A stretch of DNA of 44,979 bases from Geothrix sp. (GCA_025361045.1 JANYAZ010000208.1:1-44979); one strand, 5' to 3'; shown: positions 33,537 through 42,782, counted from the first letter of the stretch. Notes: generated by a model not told the origin, from the sequence alone. Made by a program: numbers and translations.

Positions 33537-35060
33537 ATGAGTCATCGTTCACGTCTCACCCTCACTGCCCTGACCTTGGTCGCCGTCGGTGCTTTTGCGC
33601 CCCAGGCCCAGGCCAGCGGCTTCCAACTCCGTGAGCAGAGCCCCCTCTCCCAGGGCAACGCCTTCGCCGGCATCAGTGCGGGTGGCGGCGACATCAGCGC
33701 CCTCTTCTTCAACCCGGCGGTGATGACCCAGTACGACGGCTGGCAGTTCTCCATGGGTGGCACGTATGTCGGTCTGGACGCCAAGTTCCAGAATGCTTCA
33801 GCTAGCCGTACGGCAACACTTCAGGGCCTCGGGTTCTTTTCCGCCCCCATTACCGGTACCAGCCTAAACACCATCTCCGGCCCCACAAACAACGGCAATG
33901 CCGCCATCTCCGCTGTGCTGCCTGAGTTCAACATCATGTACAGCGTGAGCAAAGATCTTAAGCTCGGTCTCTCGCTGAATGTGCCTTTCGGCCTCACCAC
34001 CGAGTACGACGCCAATTGGATCGGCCGCTACCATGCGCTGAAATCCGACCTGAAGACCATCGACATCGCACCGAGCCTGGCGTACCGCGTGAATGACACC
34101 TTCACTTTTGGTGTGGCCTTCGTGGCTCGCAAGGCCGATGCGGAACTCACCAATGCCGTGGACTACGGCACGGCGCTCGCACTCAAGGTGGGTGGGGGCT
34201 TGGCGGCTGCCGGATTGTCCACTGTTTCGCCCGGTCCCGGACAGAACAGTCCCGTGGCCACCGTTGCCATGGGCCTGCCCAATGCCACCTTCGGCACTCC
34301 GGGCTACGCCATTCCCGGCGGCTGGGATGGCAAGGCCGGTTTGAAGGGTAGCGGCTGGGGCTACGGTTGGAAGGCCGGCGTGATCTTCCAGCCATCCAGT
34401 GATTTCCGCATTGGCTTGGCCTACCAGGCGGCCATGACCATGACCTTGAAGGGCGATGCCTCATTTGAATACCCCGCGGCCATGCCCGCCACAGATTACG
34501 CCGCTCTAACCGGGGCTGGCCTCAAGAATGGCAAGGGTCAGGCTGATTTGGCCCTCCCCTCCACCACCTCCCTGGGCTTCGATTGGAAGGTCTCCCCGAC
34601 CTTCGCCCTCCAGGGCGAAGTGGCCCGCACGACCTGGTCCTCGTTCAAGACACTTGTCGTCAAGTTCACTGACAACGCGCCGCCTCAGACCACGGAATCT
34701 GTCACGGACGAGAACTGGAACGACACCACCTTCGTGTCCCTGGGTGGCACCTGGAAGCTGAACCAGGCCTGGACCTTCCGCGCCGGGGCCGCCATGGATA
34801 AGAGCGCCGTGGATGACGCCCACCGCACGCCCCGCATTCCCGACAACGACCGCAAGTGGGTCTCCTTCGGGGCGAGCTATGCTTTCTCGAAGCAGACCAC
34901 CTTCGACTTCGGCTACAGCCGACTCTTCATCAGCGACGGCAAGGTCATGCTGACTTCGGGCACCACTGCGGCAGATCCCAATCTGACCCGGGGCAACCTG
35001 AACGGCTCCATCAAGGCCAACATCAACCTCCTGGGCGCGGCCCTGCGGTATTCCTTCTAG
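33537..35060 (+). CDS. FadL/OmpP1/TodX-family outer-membrane transport protein
   Basis: 507 residues. Signal peptide 1-26 ending AQA, then SGFQLREQSPLSQGNAFAG, the plug/N-terminal motif of FadL-type barrels, and DISALFFNPAVM. The remainder alternates as beta-strands and ends in RYSF with a terminal Phe, typical of barrel insertion. It takes up long-chain fatty acids or other hydrophobic compounds across the outer membrane. The ATG at 33537 has AGGAG ten bases upstream. A thiolase gene lies convergent downstream, compatible with but not proof of fatty-acid use. Confidence 0.92.
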   Translation: MSHRSRLTLTALTLVAVGAFAPQAQASGFQLREQSPLSQGNAFAGISAGGGDISALFFNPAVMTQYDGWQFSMGGTYVGLDAKFQNASASRTATLQGLGFFSAPITGTSLNTISGPTNNGNAAISAVLPEFNIMYSVSKDLKLGLSLNVPFGLTTEYDANWIGRYHALKSDLKTIDIAPSLAYRVNDTFTFGVAFVARKADAELTNAVDYGTALALKVGGGLAAAGLSTVSPGPGQNSPVATVAMGLPNATFGTPGYAIPGGWDGKAGLKGSGWGYGWKAGVIFQPSSDFRIGLAYQAAMTMTLKGDASFEYPAAMPATDYAALTGAGLKNGKGQADLALPSTTSLGFDWKVSPTFALQGEVARTTWSSFKTLVVKFTDNAPPQTTESVTDENWNDTTFVSLGGTWKLNQAWTFRAGAAMDKSAVDDAHRTPRIPDNDRKWVSFGASYAFSKQTTFDFGYSRLFISDGKVMLTSGTTAADPNLTRGNLNGSIKANINLLGAALRYSF

Positions 35061-35075
35061 GCAGTATTACTCCTG

Positions 35076-35134
35076 CACAGAAACGGGGGCCGGCATGCCG
35101 GTCCCCGTTTCTGTGTGAGAACGGCTTTGCCGTT
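35076..35134. terminator. Strong bidirectional hairpin between fadL and thiolase genes
   Basis: 35076-35115 forms a 19-pair stem (CACAGAAACGGGG at the base, CCGGC at the tip; one G-U pair) with almost no loop. A second small hairpin AACGGC-TTT-GCCGTT occupies 35120-35134. They lie between two convergent genes, which fits a shared terminator. Confidence 0.75.
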
Positions 35135-35137
35135 GGG

Positions 35138-36310
35138 TCATACCCTTTCCACCGCCATGGCGATGGCATTGCCGCCACCCAGGCACAGGGCGGCGATCCC
35201 GCGCTGCTTGTCCTGCCGCTCCAGGGCGTGAAGCAGGGTGGCCATGACCCGGGCGCCCGAGGCGCCGATGGGGTGGCCCAGGGCCACGGCGCCGCCGTGG
35301 ATGTTGATGCGGTCCGCGGGCAGCTTCAGCTCGTGCATGGTGGCCACCAGCTGCACGGCAAAGGCCTCGTTGATCTCCCAGAGGTCCACATCGTTCACGG
35401 CCCAGCCCACCTTCACCAGCAGCTTGCGGATGGCCTCCACGGGGGCCATGAGCACCCACTCAGGGTCCAGACCGGCCGTGGCCGTGCCGAGGATGCGGGC
35501 CTGGATGGGCAGGCCGTGGGCCTTGGCGTAGGCTTCGGTGGTGACCAGGGCCGCGGCGGCGCCGTCGTTGACGCTGGGGGCGTTGCCGGCGGTGACGGTG
35601 CCGTCCTTCTTGAAGGCCGGCCGCAGCTTCGCGAGGGACTCTGGGGTGCAGTCGGCGCGGGGACCCTCGTCTTCGCTGACGATGAGATCGCCCTTCCTGC
35701 CGGGTACTGCGATGGGCACGATCTCGGCCTGGAAGGCACCGGACTGCATGGCGGCCAGGGCCTTGCGGTGGCTTTCGGCGGCCCACGCATCCTGGGTGGC
35801 CCGATCCACGCCGTATTTGTCAGCCACCAACTCGCCGGTGAGGCCCATGTGCTGGTCCGTCATGGCACACCACAGGCCGTCGAGGATCATGGCGTCCTTG
35901 GCTTCGGTGTGGCCCATGCGGGCGCCGGTGCGCAACTTGGGCATGAGGTAGGGCGCATTGGACATGGACTCCATGCCACCCGCCACCACCACCTCGTGAT
36001 CACCCAACCGCACGGCGTTGGCCGCCAGCTGGATGGCCTTGAGGCCACTGCCGCAGACCTTGTTGATGGTGAGGGCCGACACGCTGGAAGGCAGACCACC
36101 CCTGAGCGCCGCCTGGCGGGCCGGGGCCTGGCCCACGCCGGCGCCCACCACGTTGCCGAAGATGGCCTCCGAGGGCAGGGCGCCTGGCACCTCGGCCAGC
36201 AGGGCCTTGATCACCTGGGCTGCCAGATCCGGCGCAGTCAGTGGCGCCAACGCCCCCTGGAACTTGCCGATGGGGCTGCGGAGGGACTTAAGGATGACGG
36301 CGTGGGACAT
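35138..36310 (-). CDS. Acetyl-CoA C-acetyltransferase (thiolase)
   Basis: 390 residues. Catalytic Cys86 in [10 protein letters not shown], His in the WEINEAFA region, and His and Cys in [10 protein letters not shown] and CLGGGNA, the full thiolase set. It reads as a biosynthetic or acetoacetyl-CoA type thiolase of about 390 residues. It interconverts two acetyl-CoA and acetoacetyl-CoA, or acts in beta-oxidation. It starts 31 bases after divIVA on the same strand with GGAG at eight bases, so it may be part of a yggT-divIVA-thiolase transcript. Confidence 0.94.
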   Translation of the reverse strand: MSHAVILKSLRSPIGKFQGALAPLTAPDLAAQVIKALLAEVPGALPSEAIFGNVVGAGVGQAPARQAALRGGLPSSVSALTINKVCGSGLKAIQLAANAVRLGDHEVVVAGGMESMSNAPYLMPKLRTGARMGHTEAKDAMILDGLWCAMTDQHMGLTGELVADKYGVDRATQDAWAAESHRKALAAMQSGAFQAEIVPIAVPGRKGDLIVSEDEGPRADCTPESLAKLRPAFKKDGTVTAGNAPSVNDGAAAALVTTEAYAKAHGLPIQARILGTATAGLDPEWVLMAPVEAIRKLLVKVGWAVNDVDLWEINEAFAVQLVATMHELKLPADRINIHGGAVALGHPIGASGARVMATLLHALERQDKQRGIAALCLGGGNAIAMAVERV

Positions 36311-36341
36311 GGAAAGAACTCCGTAGGTGGTGAGACGGTGC

Positions 36342-36887
36342 CTAGCTCGGCTTCGACCGCTTCTGCGGCGGGAAGGCCTCGTCCAAGGCGCTGAGGTCCA
36401 GTCCCTCCAGGTTCAGGGTGGGGGGTGCGGCCATGTAGATGTCCGGAGCTTCCTCCTGCAGGTGGCGCCGGGTGCGGTCCATGAGGGACTCCACTTCCCG
36501 GAGGAACTTCAGCCGCTCCATCTTCAGGTTGCGGATGTGCACTTCCAGTTCCACCACATGCTGCTGGGCCTCGCGGATGACCTCCTCGGCCTTGAACTGG
36601 GCCTCGCGGATGATCAGCTCCTTTTCGCGGCTGGCCCCGTCCAGCACATCCTCGCGGGTGCGCTGGGCCTGGAGCAGAGTCTCGCGGAAGATGCGGTCCT
36701 GGTCCTGGTACTGGCGCAGCCGCTCGCGGTTGTCGAGGATCTCCTCCTTCAGCTTCTGATTCTCGGCCTGCAGCTCCTCCCACTCCCCGGCGATCTCGTG
36801 CAGGAAGGTCCGGACTTCGGACTCCTCCAGGCCCCGGAAGACCTTCTCGAATTCCCGGCGCTGGATGTCGAGGGGGGTGTATTTCAT
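36342..36887 (-). CDS. DivIVA-domain coiled-coil protein
   Basis: 181 residues. The N-terminal motif [19 protein letters not shown], followed by [12 protein letters not shown], is the DivIVA membrane-binding start. Residues about 35-145 are a long coiled coil, and the tail ([19 protein letters not shown]) is a short acidic peptide. DivIVA/GpsB-type proteins recruit partners to curved membrane at the septum or poles. Eight bases separate it from yggT upstream, a common cell-division neighbour. Confidence 0.9.
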   Translation of the reverse strand: MKYTPLDIQRREFEKVFRGLEESEVRTFLHEIAGEWEELQAENQKLKEEILDNRERLRQYQDQDRIFRETLLQAQRTREDVLDGASREKELIIREAQFKAEEVIREAQQHVVELEVHIRNLKMERLKFLREVESLMDRTRRHLQEEAPDIYMAAPPTLNLEGLDLSALDEAFPPQKRSKPS

Positions 36888-36895
36888 GGTGTGCC

Positions 36896-37153
36896 TCAGG
36901 AGGTCAGGGCCCGGAGGAAGACCCGCTGGATGAGGCCGAGCAACAGCACGGCGATGAGGATGTCGAGGCTGAAGCCGCCGATGGGCGGGACGATGGCGCG
37001 GATGGGGTGGAGGATGGGTTCGGTGATCGTGTGCAGCAGGCGAATCCAGCGGTTCCTGGGGTCGATGGGGAACCAGGAGAGGATGGCCACGGCCACCAGG
37101 AGGTAGATCACCGCATCGAGGGCGTAGTAGGCGATGGTGAACAGAAGAGGCAT
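36896..37153 (-). CDS. YggT-family membrane protein
   Basis: 85 residues from ATG 37153, preceded by AAGGA at about nine bases; the in-frame TTG at 37159 is too close to that site. Two hydrophobic segments flank the family motif LSWFPIDPRNRWIRLL and TEPILHPIRAIVPPIGG. YggT (YlmG in Gram-positives and plastids) is linked to envelope or division-site organisation. It is the first gene of the yggT-divIVA unit and divergent from bshA. Confidence 0.9.
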   Translation of the reverse strand: MPLLFTIAYYALDAVIYLLVAVAILSWFPIDPRNRWIRLLHTITEPILHPIRAIVPPIGGFSLDILIAVLLLGLIQRVFLRALTS

Positions 37154-37203
37154 GGGCAAAATCCTTGGGACCTGTTCATCATAGCTGGGACTGAGGATCT
37201 TCC

Positions 37204-38313
37204 ATGCGCATCGGTATCTCCTGCTACAGCACCTTCGGCGGTTCGGGCGTCGTGGCCACTGAGGTGGGCAAGGCCCTGGCAGCCCGGGGCCACGAAGTGC
37301 ACATCCTGAGCCCCAGCCTGCCGCCGCGTCTGGTGGGCTTCGAGGACCGCATCAATTTCCACGAAGTGCGCGCCTCGCCCTATCCCCTGTTCGAGGATGC
37401 CCCCTATTCCATCGCCCTGGGCTCCAAGATGGCCGACGTGGCCGAGCACTACGGTCTGGACATCATCCACGCCCACTATGCGATTCCCCATGCCATGGCC
37501 GCGCTCCTGGCGCGCATGGCCATCCCGAAGCTGAAGGTCGTGACCACCCTCCACGGCACCGACATCACGGTGGTGGGGAGTGATCCCAGCTACCTGCCCA
37601 TGGTGAAGATGGCCATCCGCGAAAGCGATGGGGTCACTGCGGTCTCGGAATACCTGCGCCAGGAGACGATCCGCACCTTTGGTGTGGACCGCGCCATCGA
37701 CGTCATCTGCAACTTCGTGGAGCCGCCGGGACTGGAGCGTCCGGACTGCCGGGCCTGGCTGGCGCCCAAGGCCGCTTTCGTCCTGACCCACATCTCCAAC
37801 TTCCGGCCCGTGAAGCGGGTGATGGACGTCCTGCGGGTATTTGAGCTGGTTCGGAAGGAAGTCCCCGTGCGCCTGGTGATGGTGGGCGATGGCCCGGACC
37901 GCATGGAGGCCGAGGCGTTCTGCCGGGACCGGGGGTTCTCAGCCGAAGTCAGGTTTACCGGCAAGCAGCTTGACATTGGTACGGTGCTGGCCTGCTCGGA
38001 CCTCTTCATGCTACCTAGCGCCACAGAGAGTTTCGGCCTGGCGGCCCTGGAAGCCATGGGCCACCGGGTGCCCGTCATTGCGAGCCGGGTCGGCGGCCTG
38101 CCCGAAGTGGTGCGGCACGGGGTGGATGGCTACCTGGAGACCCTGGGCGACGTGGAGACCATGGCGGCCGACGCCATCCGGCTCCTGCGGAACGAGGACC
38201 TGCGCCTGACCATGGGCAAAGCCGCCCGGGAACGGGCCCTGGGCACCTTCGCCGAAGGCCCCATCGTGGATCAGTACGAGGCATTGTATCGGCGCGTGCT
38301 GGGCAGGCCCTGA
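37204..38313 (+). CDS. bshA: N-acetyl-alpha-D-glucosaminyl L-malate synthase
   Basis: 369 residues, GT4 glycosyltransferase. It joins GlcNAc from UDP-GlcNAc to malate, the first step of bacillithiol synthesis. It matches BshA closely: GISCYSTFGGSGVVATEVG, DIIHAHYAIPHA, TTLHGTDITVVG, SNFRPVKRV, MVGDGPD and ESFGLAALEAMGHRVPVIAS with the sugar-nucleotide glutamate. No bshB or bshC is present here. The start has AGGA upstream (GAGGATCTTCC). It is divergent from yggT. Confidence 0.93.
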   Translation: MRIGISCYSTFGGSGVVATEVGKALAARGHEVHILSPSLPPRLVGFEDRINFHEVRASPYPLFEDAPYSIALGSKMADVAEHYGLDIIHAHYAIPHAMAALLARMAIPKLKVVTTLHGTDITVVGSDPSYLPMVKMAIRESDGVTAVSEYLRQETIRTFGVDRAIDVICNFVEPPGLERPDCRAWLAPKAAFVLTHISNFRPVKRVMDVLRVFELVRKEVPVRLVMVGDGPDRMEAEAFCRDRGFSAEVRFTGKQLDIGTVLACSDLFMLPSATESFGLAALEAMGHRVPVIASRVGGLPEVVRHGVDGYLETLGDVETMAADAIRLLRNEDLRLTMGKAARERALGTFAEGPIVDQYEALYRRVLGRP

Positions 38314-38391
38314 CGCGTAAGAATCCGGCACGACAATTGGGAATCAGCCATTGGGCCAACCCGCCGATAAAGAGGGCATGAAGGGGTCCTG

Positions 38392-40950
38392 GTGAAGGTT
38401 CGGCGAATTCTGCTCATGGCCTTGGCGCTCAGCTTGGCTTGGGTGGCCTGGGCTGCCGAAGGTTGGCATCGCCCCTTTGCCGTGGTCGGTCCGGACCAGG
38501 GCCTGCCCAACGGCGGCATCACCTGTCTGGCGCAGGATGCCGACGGGTTTATGTGGATGGGCACCGGGAATGGCCTCCTCCGCTACGAAGTGGGCCACAC
38601 CAGTCGCTGGTCGCGGAAGGACGGATTGCCTTCCGACTATGTCGATCGCCTGCTGGCCCATCCCGAAGGGGGGATGTGGGTCTCCACCGCCCAGGGGCTG
38701 GCCCGGTTCCAACGGGGCCGCATCGAGACGGCCCGATTCGAAGGCCAGGCCACCTATCCCGGCCTCCAGGCCATGGCCACCGATGCCTCGGGGCGCCTGT
38801 GGGTCGCCAGCGTCCGGGGTCTGTTCGTCCAGGCCCAGGGCCTGGAGTTCCGCATGCATCCCCATGCCCCCCCGGGTCAAGTGCTCACGGTGGTGCAGGG
38901 GCGTGATGGATCCATGCACGTCGGCAGTGATCAAAGTCTGTTCACTTTCCATGCGAACGGGGCCATTGAGTCGTGGAATGCCACCCAGGGCCTGCCCAGG
39001 AATGGCGTGACCCTGGTGGGGGAGGACGGAGCGGGGCGACTCTGGGTCTGCACAGGCCGCCAGCTGGTCATGAAGGAGCCGGGTGCCGCCATCTTTACGG
39101 ATCAATCCCGTCGGCTGAATGCGGCCCTCACCCCCTATGGCGTTTTCTTCAAAGATGAGGACGGCTCCATCTGGTTGCCGACCCGGGAAGGGGCATTGCA
39201 CCTGGAGGGGGGCACGACCACCCTGCTGGACGCCTCGGCGGGGCTGCCCATGCGGTGGGTCCGGAACGTGTTCCGCGACCGCGAAGGAGGATTCTGGATC
39301 CTGGGGCCCGTGCTGGCCCGTCTCCAGGGGAAGGGTCGGGTCTGGAACCATCCGCTGATCCCGGGATCATCGGGCGGCATCGTCTGGTCCATGCTGCGTG
39401 GTCCCCAGGGCAACCTGCTGGCAGGCACAGACGATGGTGCCGTCCGAGTGGGGAGTTCCGGTGCCAAACGGATCCCCGGAACCGAAGGACAGCGCGTGAA
39501 GTCGCTGACCTTGGATCGGTCCGGCCGGCTCTGGATGGTGGGCACCATGGGGCCGATTCTATGGCTAGAACCCGGCGCGAGCAGGGCTCAGGTGGCCCCC
39601 CTGGGTGAGCTGGGCGTGGGTCTCAATACGGTCATGACGGATGCTTCCGGGCAGGTCTGGCTCGGGCATGTCCGCCTGGGCCTGCTGCGCTGGGACGCCC
39701 CCCGTCGGCGGTTGGTGCAGGAAGTGGGACCGGAAGGCTCACCATCGGGCACCCTGGGTGTGTTCCAGATCCGGGAAGACAGCGCCGGACGGATCTGGGC
39801 AGCCTCGAGCCTGGGGCTGCACATCCGGGAACGGGCCGGCACGTGGCGCCTCTACACCGACAAGGATGGGCTTCCGCCCTTCGGGCTCTACGGGATGGCC
39901 TTCCTGCCGGATGGCAGTGCCTGGACCTTCTCCCGGGAGCCTCAGGGGCTGATGCGGATCCGCCTCGAAGGGGATCGGGTCACCGTTCTGGAACGGCGTC
40001 GCCTGGGGCAGGGGCTGCGTTCCGACCTGGTCTACGCGGTGGAGGTGGACCCCCGGGGACAAACCTGGGCCAGTACCGACCAGGGCCTGGACTGCCTGGA
40101 CACGGGCCTTCATGTCGGTCGGCTGGAAGGCATGGTCAGCGAAGATTGCGACCTGTTGGCTCTGCTCGCGGAAGGTGGGCGAGTCTGGGTAGGCACCTCC
40201 GCGGGCCTCGTCCGCTACGAAACCGGCGGTGTGGAGCCCCCGTTGCCCGCGCCCAGTCCGCACCTCCTTTACGTCATGAAGGGTGAGCAGCGGCTGGACG
40301 CGCCCTTTGACACTTTCCAGCCCGTGAGTTCCCGGGAAGCCAACCTCGCCTTCCGGGTCGCCGTTCCCAGCTATCGGCACGAGGGGCAGATACGGATCCA
40401 GGTCCGTCTGGCGGGGTTGGAGGAAGCCTGGCGGGACTTGGATGCCCCGCTGACCCGCTACCAGTCGTTGGCGGGCGGCATCTATCGATTCGAAGCCAGG
40501 GCCGCGCAACCCGATGGCGCCTTCGGCCCGGTGGCCAGCCTTTCCTTCCGGGTTCTGCCCCCCTGGTGGCGCACCTGGTGGGCTTTGGCCCTCTGGGGAC
40601 TGGGCATGGTGGGCCTGATCGTGCTGATTGTCCGTCTGAGGGTCGCCAACCTGGCCCGCAGCAAGGCGGCCCTGGTAGTCCTGGTGGCTGATCGGACGGA
40701 GGAACTGCGGCACCGGAACGGCGAGCTCACCGAAGCCCTTGGGCGAGTCAAGCAGCTCTCCGGGCTGCTGCCCATCTGCGCAACCTGCAAAAAGATTCGC
40801 GATGACAAGGGCTATTGGAACCAGCTGGAGTCCTACATCAGCGACCACTCAGAGGTCGATTTCTCGCACGGCATCTGCCCGGACTGCGTGGGTACCCTCT
40901 TCCCTGACTACTCAGGCCGTCGAAAAACCAAGGCCCCAGAAAACCACTAA
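38392..40950 (+). CDS. Membrane-anchored Reg_prop propeller sensor with a C-terminal Cys motif domain, no kinase
   Basis: 852 residues. Signal peptide to about residue 21, then some 14 repeats of the two-component-regulator propeller type (DADGFMWMGTGNGLLRY, DASGRLWVASVRGLF, DSAGRIWAASSLGLHI). A YYY-like Ig domain covers about 640-715, one membrane helix about 722-745 and a short coiled coil follows. The end (about 793-845) is LLPICATCKKIRDDKGYW plus HGICPDCVGTLFPDY, a small domain with two CxxC pairs found at the end of many bacterial signalling proteins. The usual histidine kinase or GGDEF output is missing. Ligand and output are unknown. GTG start with AAGGGG upstream. Confidence 0.88.
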   Translation: MKVRRILLMALALSLAWVAWAAEGWHRPFAVVGPDQGLPNGGITCLAQDADGFMWMGTGNGLLRYEVGHTSRWSRKDGLPSDYVDRLLAHPEGGMWVSTAQGLARFQRGRIETARFEGQATYPGLQAMATDASGRLWVASVRGLFVQAQGLEFRMHPHAPPGQVLTVVQGRDGSMHVGSDQSLFTFHANGAIESWNATQGLPRNGVTLVGEDGAGRLWVCTGRQLVMKEPGAAIFTDQSRRLNAALTPYGVFFKDEDGSIWLPTREGALHLEGGTTTLLDASAGLPMRWVRNVFRDREGGFWILGPVLARLQGKGRVWNHPLIPGSSGGIVWSMLRGPQGNLLAGTDDGAVRVGSSGAKRIPGTEGQRVKSLTLDRSGRLWMVGTMGPILWLEPGASRAQVAPLGELGVGLNTVMTDASGQVWLGHVRLGLLRWDAPRRRLVQEVGPEGSPSGTLGVFQIREDSAGRIWAASSLGLHIRERAGTWRLYTDKDGLPPFGLYGMAFLPDGSAWTFSREPQGLMRIRLEGDRVTVLERRRLGQGLRSDLVYAVEVDPRGQTWASTDQGLDCLDTGLHVGRLEGMVSEDCDLLALLAEGGRVWVGTSAGLVRYETGGVEPPLPAPSPHLLYVMKGEQRLDAPFDTFQPVSSREANLAFRVAVPSYRHEGQIRIQVRLAGLEEAWRDLDAPLTRYQSLAGGIYRFEARAAQPDGAFGPVASLSFRVLPPWWRTWWALALWGLGMVGLIVLIVRLRVANLARSKAALVVLVADRTEELRHRNGELTEALGRVKQLSGLLPICATCKKIRDDKGYWNQLESYISDHSEVDFSHGICPDCVGTLFPDYSGRRKTKAPENH

Positions 40951-40968
40951 GGCCCGCTGGGCACGGCT

Positions 40969-41730
40969 CTAGAATCGCCGGCCCAGGCCCAACCAGACAT
41001 TGGGTCCCGTGGAGTCGGTATCCGCCGTGACGGTGGGCGAGGGTGCCAGGGAACCCGAGGCCGGAGCCGAGTGCTTGAGCCGAGCCCAGGAGTAGCTGAG
41101 GCCTGCTTCGGCGTACCAGGTTCTCCGGTCGGTGAGATAGGCATCGACCCCAACACCGAGCGTGACGATGGGAAACCAGCCACTGTTGTCCACTTGCAGA
41201 GATTCGTCGAGCAGGCTGTTGCGCAGGGTGAGGAGGGTCTGGTCCTTTTCGTAGGCGACGCCCACGCCTCCTAGGAGGAAGGGCACCCAGCGTCCGGCCG
41301 AGCCCAGGGGCCGATACTGGGCCATCGCGAAAAGGTCCGCATAGATGCTGTATTCCTGCTTGAAGGCGAGGGTCGCGGGTCCGGCGGGGGTGTCCACGGT
41401 GCTGGCCCCGCTGATCTTCCCCCGGGAATAGTCCAACCCGATACCCACCTTCCACTGTGGGTTCAGCTCCCGGAAGACCTGCAGGCCCAGATTGAGGTTG
41501 ACCACATCGTCCCAGGTCTTGAAGGTGGAGCCAAAGGTCGAGTTGATCTCCTTGATCTGCCGGTTTGTCTCGGTCTGCTTGGGCCAGCTCTGCTGGAGGT
41601 AGACCGTCATGGACCAGGGACCCTCCGCCTCCTGGCCCCGGGCGGAGAGGGCAGAGAGGGCGGAGAGGGCGGAGAGCAGAAGGACCAGTGCGGGGCGGAA
41701 CACACGGAAGCCGGAAGGATGATTTGACAT
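40969..41730 (-). CDS. Putative outer-membrane beta-barrel protein
   Basis: 253 residues. The signal peptide is built from Leu-Ser-Ala repeats, with cleavage near SARG. Alternating amphipathic strands follow (WKVGIGLDYSRG, ADLFAMAQYRPLG, WVPFLLGGVGVAYEKD, RTWYAEAGLSYSWARL) and the protein ends in LGLGRRF with a terminal Phe. It resembles small OmpW/OMP_b-brl-type barrels. Role unknown. It ends 18 bases after the convergent Reg_prop gene. The ribosome site (GGGGCG) is poor. Confidence 0.75.
   Translation of the reverse strand: MSNHPSGFRVFRPALVLLLSALSALSALSARGQEAEGPWSMTVYLQQSWPKQTETNRQIKEINSTFGSTFKTWDDVVNLNLGLQVFRELNPQWKVGIGLDYSRGKISGASTVDTPAGPATLAFKQEYSIYADLFAMAQYRPLGSAGRWVPFLLGGVGVAYEKDQTLLTLRNSLLDESLQVDNSGWFPIVTLGVGVDAYLTDRRTWYAEAGLSYSWARLKHSAPASGSLAPSPTVTADTDSTGPNVWLGLGRRF
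41641..41676. repeat. Four tandem 9-bp repeats inside a signal-peptide coding region
   Basis: GGCGGAGAG occurs four times head to tail (copy 2 has one change). On the coding (minus) strand it encodes Leu-Ser-Ala repeats forming the hydrophobic core of the signal peptide. A change in copy number keeps the frame. Confidence 0.85.
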
Positions 41731-41756
41731 GACCGCCCCAGAGGAGAATGGCTCCA

Positions 41757-41785
41757 GGGATAGACCCTGGACCGCCCCCTGTCAA
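41757..41785 (-). promoter_or_regulatory. Promoter of the beta-barrel protein gene, with leader hairpin
   Basis: On the minus strand, TTGACA (41785-41780), 17 bases, TATCCC (41762-41757). A 7-bp hairpin TCCAGGG-ATAGA-CCCTGGA (41753-41771) overlaps the -10 region and the transcript start. Confidence 0.5.
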
Positions 41786-41928
41786 CGTCGTTCCCAGTCG
41801 AAGGCACTTATTCCATGGCAATCGGTTACGGAACTCGCGTGTCTTCCTGCTCGCTGAAGTGTGATGTCCGACACTCCTCGGGAGACGTGCGATCAAGCAG
41901 ACTGGACGATTGCAATCTAGGGGCGCCA

Positions 41929-42570
41929 GTGCAGAGCCAACTTGGTCCAGACAGCGGAGCCATCTTCGACCTCTTCGTGCAAGAAGAGGCCGTCGAGTCA
42001 CTGACCCTTGAGATCGAGCGACTCCAAGAGAAAGAGAACTTCCTCAATCGCCTGCTCATGGCCATGACACTGCTCAGCCGACACCGGTCGATCGTGTCCG
42101 GCGATCTGGGCAGCGCCCTGCGCGACATCACCCGGATGGCAGCCCTCTCGGTCCAGGTGCAAAGGGCCAGCGTCTGGTTCCTGGACGAGACGCGGACGCA
42201 CCTGACCTGCGCCAGTATCTTTGATGGTCTTGAAGGGCTCCACAGCGAAGGGGCACAGCTTCTGGCCAGTGACTATCCGACGTATTTCGCAGAGATCGAA
42301 CGGGGCCGGGTGGTGGCTGCCGGAGACGCTCGTCAGGACCCCCGCACCCGGGAGTTCGCGGAGGGGTACCTGATTCCGCTGAGCATCACCTCCATGCTGG
42401 ATGTGCCCATCAAGGCCGGAAACCGGCTTGCGGGCGTCGTCTGCCTCGAACACACTGGCCCGCAGCGGGCCTGGTTGCCTGAGGAGAAGCAGTTCGCTGC
42501 CTTCGCCTCGAGCCTGGTGAGCCTCGCCATGGAAGCCACCGAGCGGATCCGCGGGCTGGAGGGGCGGTAG
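41929..42570 (+). CDS. GAF-domain protein
   Basis: 213 residues from GTG 41929, which follows AGGGG at seven bases. An ATG at 41815 would add 38 residues, but those codons have far lower GC at third positions than the rest of the gene and no ribosome site, so the shorter form is preferred. Residues about 15-45 form a coiled coil. The rest is a single GAF domain (ASVWFLDETRTHLTCAS, SMLDVPIKAGNRLAGVVCLEH). No output domain is attached, so it probably binds a small ligand and acts on a partner by contact. Partner and ligand are unknown. Confidence 0.75.
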   Translation: MQSQLGPDSGAIFDLFVQEEAVESLTLEIERLQEKENFLNRLLMAMTLLSRHRSIVSGDLGSALRDITRMAALSVQVQRASVWFLDETRTHLTCASIFDGLEGLHSEGAQLLASDYPTYFAEIERGRVVAAGDARQDPRTREFAEGYLIPLSITSMLDVPIKAGNRLAGVVCLEHTGPQRAWLPEEKQFAAFASSLVSLAMEATERIRGLEGR

Positions 42571-42637
42571 GGGCGAGTCAGCCTGGCCGCCACTGCTTCT
42601 CGGCGGCTCGAGTCCTTGGCTTGGGTGGGTGTACGCA

Positions 42638-42664
42638 AACACCGGAGCGCTCGGCTCCGGTGTT
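42638..42664 (-). terminator. Terminator hairpin downstream of tRNA-Met
   Basis: An 11-bp perfect stem (AACACCGGAGC / GCTCCGGTGTT, loop of five). On the minus strand it begins six bases after the tRNA CCA end. The downstream U-tract is short (GTTTG). It may also end the GAF gene transcript on the plus strand. Confidence 0.65.
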
Positions 42665-42669
42665 CTGAG

Positions 42670-42746
42670 TGGTGGCTGGAGGCGGACTCGAACCGCCGAC
42701 CTGCGGATTATGAGACCGCTGCTCTAACCAGCTGAGCTACCCAGCC
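42670..42746 (-). tRNA. tRNA-Met (anticodon CAT)
   Basis: 77 bases including encoded CCA. Acceptor stem GGCTGGG/TCCAGCC (one G-U), D-arm AGCTCAGCTGGTTAGAGC, anticodon loop CTCATAA with stem GCGGT/TCCGC (the pair next to the loop is T-T), and T-arm with GGTTCGAGTCC. The A-U at the end of the D-arm region and the normal 1-72 pair indicate elongator Met or an Ile2 (lysidine) tRNA rather than initiator; elongator Met is favoured from the loop sequence. Confidence 0.92.
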
Positions 42747-42782
42747 ATGAAGGGTCAGTCTAGCGTGGGCGCGGGTCTCCGT

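Noticed and set aside
34856-36394. 512-codon plus-strand frame opposite the thiolase and the end of fadL
   Set aside because: Overlaps two well-supported genes and has low-complexity composition.
38392-40950. Hybrid two-component sensor kinase
   Set aside because: No HisKA, HATPase or GGDEF motifs follow the membrane helix; the protein ends about 90 residues later.
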